Positions 46,428 through 52,716 of a DNA stretch of 54,178 bases are shown here, in pieces (within the stretch, counting starts at the first letter, position 1; each line of letters opens with the position of its first letter). The position numbers were made by a program, and so were the translations under genes. The notes under the pieces are model-generated. The model searched no databases. It was not told where the DNA came from and saw only the letters and a list, made by a program, of their open reading frames with translations. Origin of the DNA: Ruminococcus sp. (GTDB lineage Bacteria > Bacillota > Clostridia > Oscillospirales > Ruminococcaceae); assembly GCA_015066925.1 (NCBI GenBank), contig SVNL01000003.1, positions 6,408 through 60,585 of the forward strand. Direction: 5' to 3'.

Positions 46428-46541
46428 AAATTCGCTGCCAGATTTCTTTTTTTCCGGCATCCCCGTTCCGGCTTTTTCATCAACCTATTCACTTAAAAAG
46501 GCTTTAATTTCGCCTTTCAATTTAAAGGAGGAGTTTTTTCT

Positions 46542-46769
46542 ATGACTGACCTTATACCCATTTATCTTCTTAGCTGCAAAATGGCTGAAAAACATATCGC
46601 CTTACTTACGGCAAGGCTTAACCTTCTTAAAAAGAACGGAGGTGAAGCTTCACCTGAATTCGCTGAGCTGAAAAGACGTATACATCTTTTATACATTGAA
46701 CGTGCTGATATGATGATTATTATTAATACTCTCTCTTCTTATCCCGACAGGAGAAATGCTGATGAATAA
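46542..46769 (+). CDS. small helical protein, first gene of the putative SOS operon
   Basis: A 75-residue protein I do not recognise. It is predicted mostly helical, with an amphipathic N-terminal half (LLSCKMAEKHIALLTARLNLLKK) and a second helix rich in Ile, Met and Arg. The strong AGGAGGAG SD is clear. Its coding end overlaps the HTH gene by eight bases, so the two are translationally coupled and may act together, for instance as a partner of the sigma-like protein. Confidence 0.7.
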   Translation: MTDLIPIYLLSCKMAEKHIALLTARLNLLKKNGGEASPEFAELKRRIHLLYIERADMMIIINTLSSYPDRRNADE

Positions 46770-47052
46770 TCGTATTGCACGTGATTTCTTTCAAGGCGAT
46801 TTCGACGAGGAGTTTCGCAGAATTCTTGAAAAGGACATTGCAAGCCCACAATCAAAAATAAAAAAAATTATGCTAAAAGCTATAAAAAATGAACTAACTG
46901 CAAGACAAAGTGAAATTATTATGTTATACTATTTTAAGGGGATGAATATTTCTGAGATTTCCGAAAAGCTCGGGATTACTCATTCAGCTGTTTCTATAAC
47001 CATGAGAAGAGCCAGAAACAGACTCTTTAGAATATTAAAATACACATTATAA
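46762..47052 (+). CDS. sigma-70 region 4-like HTH protein
   Basis: A 96-residue protein whose C-terminal half matches sigma region 4: LTARQSEIIMLYYFKGMNISEI, then the helix-turn-helix LGITHSAVSITMRRARNRL (about 62-88). There is no region 2, so it is not a complete sigma factor; it may bind -35-like DNA or act with RNA polymerase. I start it at ATG 46762, eight bases after AGGAG; an ATG at 46756 is too close to the SD. The N-terminal 40 residues are acidic then basic and unassigned. Confidence 0.8.
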   Translation: MNNRIARDFFQGDFDEEFRRILEKDIASPQSKIKKIMLKAIKNELTARQSEIIMLYYFKGMNISEISEKLGITHSAVSITMRRARNRLFRILKYTL

Positions 47053-47066
47053 TCAGAGGAGTTTTT

Positions 47067-48398
47067 ATGAATACACCTGTTTTCGATTTTCTTTCAGATT
47101 ACCGTAAAAGCAATACCGCCCGTATGCATATGCCCGGACATAAAGGACGTGCTCCCATATCTGAGCTTGAACACATCTACTCATTTGATATTACCGAAAT
47201 AAAAAATGCCGATAGCCTTTTTGAAGCCGATAGTATTATTGCTGAAAGTGAAAAAAATGCTTCTTCACTTTTCGGTTCTGCCGCAACTGTGTATTCAGCC
47301 TCCGGCTCAACTCTTTGTATTCAGGCTATGCTTGCACTTATGAAACAGGAGAACCGAACTGTTATTGCTGCACGCAATGTCCACAGAGCCTTTATCAATG
47401 CTGTCGCTTTACTTGATATTGACGTTAAATGGATTTATCCCGAATACTGCGGTGGTATACTGACGGGTGAAATTATTCTTTCTGATATAGAAAAAGCTCT
47501 TTCAAGCATTAAGACTCCCGCCTGCGTTTATCTGACCTCTCCTGATTATACAGGAAAAACTGCTGATATTTCTTCTGTTTCGGCTCTTTGCAAAAAATAT
47601 GACGCTCGATTGCTTGTTGATAATGCTCATGGTGCTCATCTTGCTTTTATGCCTGATTATAATATACATCCTATTTCTCTGGGTGCTGACCTATGCTGTG
47701 ATTCGGCACATAAAATGCTTCCTGCACTTACGGGTGCCGCTTATCTGCACACCTCTTGCAGTGAATACGCCTGCAAGCTTAAACAGGCTATGACGCTTTT
47801 TGCTTCAACAAGTCCCTCTTATCTCGTTCTTATGTCGCTTGACCTTTGCAATAGATATATTTCCGATAAAATTACGTCTGACCTTAATAATGTGATTTCT
47901 CAAATAAACAATATACGTCAGAAATTCAGCGGTAAAATTCCATTTACTGACTCTGAACCGCTTCATCTTACAATCAAAGCCTTTGAAGCAGGCTTCTGCG
48001 GTAACGATTTTGCTGAGCTTCTTCGCAAATACGGTGTTGAATGTGAATACTCCGACCGCCAATTTGTAGTTTTACTCTTTTCACCTTATGAGCCTGCTGA
48101 AAATTTCAAGAAATTATCTTTAGCATTGGAAAATTCACTTAACGAGGTTCCTGCGTTTACTCACAAAAATGCTGATTTTCATTTACCTGTTCTCGAACAG
48201 ATAATGTCAGTTCGTGAAGCTGTTTTTTCAACAAGCGAGCTTATTGATGTTGAAAACTCCGAGAACAAAATCAGTGCAAGCGTTAATGTTCCATGTCCTC
48301 CTGCAATTCCTATCGCTGTCAGCGGTGAACGTATTAATCGTGAGTGTGTTGAAATATTCAAGGAATATGGCATTAATAAAATAAATGTAGTTAAATAA
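47067..48398 (+). CDS. Orn/Lys/Arg decarboxylase family PLP enzyme
   Basis: A 443-residue fold-type I PLP enzyme. MPGHKGR near the start and the PLP lysine Lys216 in DSAHKMLPALTGAAYLH are diagnostic of the short Firmicutes Orn/Lys/Arg decarboxylases (YaaO/SpeA-like); NVPCPPAIPI near the C-terminus is also typical. The exact substrate (arginine, lysine or ornithine) cannot be told. It lies 14 bases after the HTH gene with GAGGAG as SD, so it probably shares the LexA-box promoter. A terminator follows. Confidence 0.92.
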   Translation: MNTPVFDFLSDYRKSNTARMHMPGHKGRAPISELEHIYSFDITEIKNADSLFEADSIIAESEKNASSLFGSAATVYSASGSTLCIQAMLALMKQENRTVIAARNVHRAFINAVALLDIDVKWIYPEYCGGILTGEIILSDIEKALSSIKTPACVYLTSPDYTGKTADISSVSALCKKYDARLLVDNAHGAHLAFMPDYNIHPISLGADLCCDSAHKMLPALTGAAYLHTSCSEYACKLKQAMTLFASTSPSYLVLMSLDLCNRYISDKITSDLNNVISQINNIRQKFSGKIPFTDSEPLHLTIKAFEAGFCGNDFAELLRKYGVECEYSDRQFVVLLFSPYEPAENFKKLSLALENSLNEVPAFTHKNADFHLPVLEQIMSVREAVFSTSELIDVENSENKISASVNVPCPPAIPIAVSGERINRECVEIFKEYGINKINVVK

Positions 48399-48406
48399 TC
48401 TCTTTT

Positions 48407-48441
48407 CAGGTGATATTGCTTTGGTATCACCTGTATTTTTT
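48407..48441 (+). terminator. terminator of the decarboxylase operon
   Basis: A 9-bp perfect stem CAGGTGATA (48407-48415) / TATCACCTG (48425-48433), 9-base loop and a T run. It separates the decarboxylase from the germination operon. Confidence 0.9.
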
Positions 48442-48479
48442 TGAAAATTGCGTCAATAATATGCACAGAGGTGATTTTT

Positions 48480-49940
48480 ATGAAAAACAATGATTATTAT
48501 TATACTCCTCTTAATCCAAGTCTTTCAGAAAATATTAAAAATATCAAGGAAATTTCAGGCGGCTCTTCCGATGTACTTGTAAATGAATTCGAGGCGGGCG
48601 GTGTGAAGTGTGCATTGCTATGCTGTGAGGGTATGGTCGCTATGGGAATTATAAGCGAGCTTGTCTTTCGTCCCATTACTCATATCACTCTTGAAAATAA
48701 AAACTCTAAGGCTCTTTTTGAGCATATAAATAATAAGCTTCTGCTTTCCGCTGACCGTATCAAAGTAATTAACTACGGAAATCTTTTCAGAACTCTTAAC
48801 TCGGGTTTTGCCGTACTTATTGCTGAGGGAGCTGATACAGCTCTTGCTTTCGGTGTTCAGGGATATGCTATGCGAAGCGTTAACGAGCCTTCGGGTGAAG
48901 CTAACATTATGGGCTCTCACGACGGTTTTGTTGAGGTTATACGTGCCAATATGTCACTCATAAGACGCAGGTTAAAAAGTCCGTCGCTTGTTCTCGAGCT
49001 TTCTGTTATCGGAAGCAAAACCCAGACAGATATATGCCTTTGCTATATGCAGGATAGAGTTCCTAAGTCGCTTCTTGACAAAATTAAAAAATCTCTCGAT
49101 AAAATCGACCTTGAGTCCGTACTCTCAACAGGTTATATACGTCCGTTTCTTGAAAGCAGACGTCTTGAAATATTTAATTCAACAGGTACTACCGAGCGTC
49201 CCGATGTTTTATGCTCAAAGCTGATTGAGGGACGTGTTGCTATTCTTATTGACGGTATTCCTTTTGCTATCGTTATACCAAAGCTGTTCTGCGAAAGCTT
49301 TCAGACTCTCGATGACTACGCTTTCAAGCCTTATTATGCATTTTTTATCCGCTGGATTAAATATTTCGCTTTTCTTATAGCAATTTTACTCCCTTCACTT
49401 TATGTTGCGATTTCTTTGCACCACCCTGAACTACTCAACTCCTCCTTGCTGATGATTCTTGCAGAGGCTGAGGAAAAAGCTCCTGTTTCGCTTCTTGTAG
49501 AGGCTATGGGTGTTCTGCTTCTTTATGAGATAATACGTGAGGCAGGTCTTAGACTTCCAAAGGTTGTAGGTGGAGCTGTAAGCATTGTTGGTGGTCTTAT
49601 TATCGGTGACTCTGCCGTCCAGTCAGGTCTGGTAAGCACTCCTATGCTGACTATTATTGCTCTTGCTGTTACAAGCGGATTTGTAGTACCCGAAATTAAC
49701 CAGAGTATAACTATTCTCCGCTTTGTTTTTCTTATTGCAGGAGGCTGGCTAGGACTTTTCGGTATAAGTCTTGTTGCCTGCGTTGTGCTTGTGAATATAT
49801 GTGCTACCGAGGATTACGGTTTTCCGTTTACTGCACCGATTTCTCCTTTTAAACCTAAGGCTATGAGGGATACTCTCGGTAGAATAGGCTTTAGAAAAAT
49901 GCAAAAGGGTAATTTTACCGTGGAGGAATATTATGAATAA
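48480..49940 (+). CDS. gerAA: GerA family spore germination receptor, A subunit
   Basis: The A subunit of a nutrient germinant receptor in the spore inner membrane. The 486-residue protein has a cytosolic N-terminal domain (about 1-275), with the DRVPKSLLDKIKKSLDKID and EGRVAILIDGIPFAIVIP segments conserved in the family, and five or six C-terminal membrane helices with the PEINQSITILRF motif. The start at 48480 has AGAGGTGA upstream; a longer frame to 48441 lacks an SD. It overlaps the B gene by eight bases. No sigma-G-like promoter could be identified. Confidence 0.93.
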   Translation: MKNNDYYYTPLNPSLSENIKNIKEISGGSSDVLVNEFEAGGVKCALLCCEGMVAMGIISELVFRPITHITLENKNSKALFEHINNKLLLSADRIKVINYGNLFRTLNSGFAVLIAEGADTALAFGVQGYAMRSVNEPSGEANIMGSHDGFVEVIRANMSLIRRRLKSPSLVLELSVIGSKTQTDICLCYMQDRVPKSLLDKIKKSLDKIDLESVLSTGYIRPFLESRRLEIFNSTGTTERPDVLCSKLIEGRVAILIDGIPFAIVIPKLFCESFQTLDDYAFKPYYAFFIRWIKYFAFLIAILLPSLYVAISLHHPELLNSSLLMILAEAEEKAPVSLLVEAMGVLLLYEIIREAGLRLPKVVGGAVSIVGGLIIGDSAVQSGLVSTPMLTIIALAVTSGFVVPEINQSITILRFVFLIAGGWLGLFGISLVACVVLVNICATEDYGFPFTAPISPFKPKAMRDTLGRIGFRKMQKGNFTVEEYYE

Positions 49941-50913
49941 AATCTCTGTTGCACAGCTTTCAGCCTTGCTTCTTTCGTGTGATGTCTTTGTTCTTGTATG
50001 TCTGACATCTTCAATTACACTTACAACTCTACTCGGCTTTTCAATCGGTACGGCAATTCAGCTTATCATTGCTGTTCCTGCACTTTTTTGCCTTTCAAGA
50101 GGTGAGAAAATTTCGTTCTCAATTGCAAATCGCTGGATATTCCTCATCTATTCAATTATATGGGGCGGACTTATTTTTATTCGAATATGGCAGACTTCTG
50201 AGGTCATTTATATTCCGCCTAATAATATTTTTTCGGAAAAACTGGTCATTACTGCCCTCGTAGGTCTTGTCTGTCTTTATATATCCTCAACAGGTCTTAA
50301 ACCTCTTGCAAGAAGTGCAGTTATTGTCGGCGGATTTGGAGTAATCTGCCTTGTCGTGATAATTCTTGGTGCTCTGAGCAAGGCTGAAATATCACATATC
50401 ACACCAAAAAACGCCTCGCTTGAAAATGAAATTTTCACAGGCCTTGCAATGAGTGGAAATATAGGCACTTTTATACTTCTTGCTGAAAATATAAATTATA
50501 AGAAAATTAAAACTACTGCGCTGTATTTCCTTTTCAGAGCACTTCTTATCGCTCTTATCGGGTTTATTTCCATTCTCGTTGCGGGAAAAATTAACACACG
50601 CTTTCCTGTAATTATGGCAGTACAGCTCTCACAGCCGATTAAATCACAGCGAATTGACTCTGTATTCATTCTCATTTTTGTTGTACTGGCAATAATTTCT
50701 CTTGCACTACAGGCAATTGTTTCTGCTGAGCTTCTGAAAAAAATCTTTCCTAAATTTCTGCGATACCGTACTACTGTATCACTTTTGCTTATGACACTTG
50801 CCGGACTTTGCCTCTCAGACACAAATCTTTATTCTTCATTCTACGCAATCACTTTTATTATTGCTTTTGTTGTTTCGTCACTTATTACGCTAGTCGGACA
50901 GAAAGGAGATTAA
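49933..50913 (+). CDS. gerAB: GerA family spore germination receptor, B subunit (permease)
   Basis: A 326-residue membrane protein of the APC-type endospore germination permease family, with about ten hydrophobic helices starting AQLSALLLSCDVFVLV. The B subunit is thought to bind the germinant amino acid. Bacillus members are around 365 residues, so this one is slightly short. SD GGAGG; translationally coupled to gerAA. Confidence 0.88.
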   Translation: MNKISVAQLSALLLSCDVFVLVCLTSSITLTTLLGFSIGTAIQLIIAVPALFCLSRGEKISFSIANRWIFLIYSIIWGGLIFIRIWQTSEVIYIPPNNIFSEKLVITALVGLVCLYISSTGLKPLARSAVIVGGFGVICLVVIILGALSKAEISHITPKNASLENEIFTGLAMSGNIGTFILLAENINYKKIKTTALYFLFRALLIALIGFISILVAGKINTRFPVIMAVQLSQPIKSQRIDSVFILIFVVLAIISLALQAIVSAELLKKIFPKFLRYRTTVSLLLMTLAGLCLSDTNLYSSFYAITFIIAFVVSSLITLVGQKGD

Positions 50914-50916
50914 TCG

Positions 50917-51432
50917 TTGAAAAAAATAATATTGGCATTTTTGGCGTGTTTCGTCCTCACAGGATGTTCTACGAAACAGGTTCACGATAAATATTACCTT
51001 AAAACAGTTTATATCAGCCAAAAAAAAGACGTCCTTTATTCTAAAATGAATTTCTATAACGAATCAGCAAATGAGGTTTCCGCTAAGGGAATTACGTTTG
51101 ACGAGATTATCGAAAAAAGTGAGCTTTCCTGCGGTAAATCTATTTTTACAGGTCATACTGAGCTTATAATTCTAAACAATTGTGATGTGGGGGATACTCT
51201 TGAACACTTTCTTGAGGTCTGGAAGGTTTCTCCCTCTTGCAAGGTCGTTCTTGGAAGCGACAAACTTAATATTTCTTCGATTACCTCTGATGTTATTGAT
51301 GTTGCAATTGAACAGAAAAAAGCCCCGAAATGTGATATCGTCACTATTCTAAGTGATATTAACACAGACGAGGCTCATACTGTTTATTTTAATTCCGATT
51401 CAAGCTTTCAGCAAGCTATTATAAAGGATTAA
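50917..51432 (+). CDS. gerAC: GerA family spore germination receptor, C subunit, short lipoprotein form
   Basis: A 171-residue lipoprotein with lipobox LTGC (Cys17). The body resembles the N-terminal domain of GerC, including the AKGITFDEIIEKSELSCGKSIFTGHTELIIL part. GerC proteins are normally about 370-400 residues with three domains; this one stops after the first. No frameshifted remainder is visible downstream, where the convergent gene begins at once. Start is TTG at 50917 with AAAGGAG. It may be a natural minimal form or a worn-out gene. Confidence 0.8.
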   Translation: MKKIILAFLACFVLTGCSTKQVHDKYYLKTVYISQKKDVLYSKMNFYNESANEVSAKGITFDEIIEKSELSCGKSIFTGHTELIILNNCDVGDTLEHFLEVWKVSPSCKVVLGSDKLNISSITSDVIDVAIEQKKAPKCDIVTILSDINTDEAHTVYFNSDSSFQQAIIKD

Positions 51433-51608
51433 ATCTGATGACGTACTACGCCGTATTCATCGTCAAGCTTAAAATACGGACATTCAAAATTTGCTCCCGA
51501 TAAAAATCGGCACATTTCGTCCTCATCCAGATTTACCATGCAAACATAACATTGCATATCGTCGTCGTAAATGTAGTTGCTGCAGCTTTCACAATTTGTT
51601 CTGTTCAT
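51429..51608 (-). CDS. small cysteine-rich protein (DUF6472-like)
   Basis: A 59-residue protein beginning MNRTNCESCSNY with Cys pairs CESC and CYVC and a later single CPYF, plus the acidic NLDEDEMCRFLSG. It resembles a family found in many Clostridia with no known function; the cysteines may bind zinc. The ATG at 51608 has GGAG nine bases upstream. Its stop overlaps the gerAC stop by three bases (convergent). Its SD directly follows the T tract of the scaE terminator. Confidence 0.75.
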   Translation of the reverse strand: MNRTNCESCSNYIYDDDMQCYVCMVNLDEDEMCRFLSGANFECPYFKLDDEYGVVRHQI

Positions 51609-51628
51609 TTCATATATCTCCAAAAAAA

Positions 51629-51651
51629 ATGCGGTTACTGAGTAACCGCAT
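51629..51651 (-). terminator. intrinsic terminator after scaE
   Basis: Perfect 10-bp stem (51629-51638 / 51642-51651), TGA/TCA loop, then seven Ts on the minus strand leading straight into the SD of the next gene. Confidence 0.85.
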
Positions 51652-51663
51652 AATTTTTATTTT

Positions 51664-51678
51664 AGTTCGTTTCGAACT
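51664..51678. repeat. small palindrome downstream of scaE
   Basis: AGTTCG-TTT-CGAACT, a 6-bp perfect stem with a 3-base loop. Second of three hairpins in this 3' region. Confidence 0.6.
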
Positions 51679-51686
51679 TAACTGTT

Positions 51687-51707
51687 ATTTAAATCAATGA
51701 TTTAAAT
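51687..51707. repeat. A/T palindrome overlapping the scaE stop
   Basis: ATTTAAATC-AAT-GATTTAAAT, a 9-bp perfect stem that ends at the last base of the scaE stop codon. Confidence 0.6.
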
Positions 51708-52627
51708 TAGTCGTTCTTCTTTCTAAGTGCAAATGCAGCACCAGCAGCAGCAACGAGACCAGCAACAGCAACGCCTACGCCAGGAACGCCTGTTGGAGGA
51801 GCATCTGTCTTAGATGTTGTTGTAGCAGCAGCTGTTGTTGTAGGAGCCTTTGTTGTTGTAGCAGGAGCTGCTGTAGCAGGAGCAGCTGTTGTTGTTGCTA
51901 CAATAGCAGGAGTTGTTGTAGGTGCAGGAGTTGTTGTAGGTGCAGGAGTTGTTGTAGGTGGTTCAGGAGTTGTTGTAGGTGCATCTGCAACGATCTTGAT
52001 TGTACCTTCAATATCAGCAGCAACGCTTGCGAAAACTGATTCCTGCATAGCCTTATCGCCATCGATGTTTGTGAACTGGTCCTTGTCCTGTGGCTTAAGG
52101 TTGAAGTTGAATTCGTCGCCAGCCACAGCTGTGTTTGGAACTGAGAATGTAAATGTGATAATATCACCGTTTGTACCGAGGTTTTCTGTACCCATTGTAG
52201 CGTAGAACACACCGTTTGTTCCATCGCCTGGAAGAGCGTCTGCTTCCATCATTAATACTTCCCAACCAGAAATATTTTCACTAGCAACACCTTCTTCATA
52301 ATTAACCTTTGTACCTGAACCTACCTTCTTTGTAGAAATTGTAAGATCTTCGTCAAAGAAAAGGTGAATACCTGATGCACACCAGTAGTAATCGTCCTTA
52401 ACGCCATTATCAACAGAAATTGTTGCCTTAACTTCTACTGCCTTGTCTTCTGCAGCAGCAGCTTTGATTGCTGATTCCTTGATTTCAATAACTTTTCCAC
52501 TAGCTGAACCTGAGTCAAGTCTGAATGACATTGTTGGCTCTGCAGCAAATGCGTTTGTAGCTACAGCAGTTGAAGCTACTGCTGAAATAGCTAATGTAGC
52601 ACAAAGTGCTTTTAATGAATTTTTCAT
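51707..52627 (-). CDS. scaE: single-cohesin cell-surface anchoring scaffoldin (ScaE-like)
   Basis: A 306-residue exported protein. The signal peptide (about 1-29) is cut after AFA; one cohesin domain (about 31-215) follows, then a Thr/Pro/Ala linker (about 216-275) and a C-terminal sorting signal: PPTG (277-280), a hydrophobic helix and the basic tail LRKKND. In R. flavefaciens ScaE binds the X-dockerin of ScaB or CttA and ties the cellulosome to the wall through sortase. The gene follows an X-dockerin protein, as in the sca cluster. The sorting motif lacks the Leu of LPXTG. Confidence 0.82.
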   Translation of the reverse strand: MKNSLKALCATLAISAVASTAVATNAFAAEPTMSFRLDSGSASGKVIEIKESAIKAAAAEDKAVEVKATISVDNGVKDDYYWCASGIHLFFDEDLTISTKKVGSGTKVNYEEGVASENISGWEVLMMEADALPGDGTNGVFYATMGTENLGTNGDIITFTFSVPNTAVAGDEFNFNLKPQDKDQFTNIDGDKAMQESVFASVAADIEGTIKIVADAPTTTPEPPTTTPAPTTTPAPTTTPAIVATTTAAPATAAPATTTKAPTTTAAATTTSKTDAPPTGVPGVGVAVAGLVAAAGAAFALRKKND

Positions 52628-52670
52628 TGTTTTAGTTTCCTTTCAGATTTTTATTTATTTTTATTTTATG

Positions 52671-52696
52671 TCTGCCGTATCGTTAAATACGGCAGA
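52671..52696 (-). terminator. hairpin between cttA and scaE
   Basis: Perfect 10-bp stem TCTGCCGTAT (52671-52680) / ATACGGCAGA (52687-52696), 6-base loop. No T run follows on the minus strand, so it looks like an mRNA-stabilising or attenuating hairpin rather than a full terminator. Confidence 0.55.
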
Positions 52697-52716
52697 TTAA
52701 AATATTGTTTATTTTA

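Larger units (their letters stand above)
46170..46541. other. divergent intergenic region between tepA and the small-protein/HTH genes
   Basis: No gene is supported here. It contains the tepA promoter and leader (with an ATAAGG/CCTTAT hairpin at 46192-46210) on the minus strand, and on the plus strand a perfect promoter with LexA-like boxes followed by a leader of about 135 bases ending in AAAGGAGGAG. Confidence 0.75.

Noticed and set aside
46230-46460. 76-residue minus-strand ORF between tepA and the HTH operon
   Set aside because: It covers both the tepA promoter and the LexA-box promoter, has no SD and its composition is not protein-like.
48434-48480. Sigma-F/G promoter before gerAA
   Set aside because: I looked for the -35/-10 pattern of forespore promoters in the short gap, but found no convincing match.
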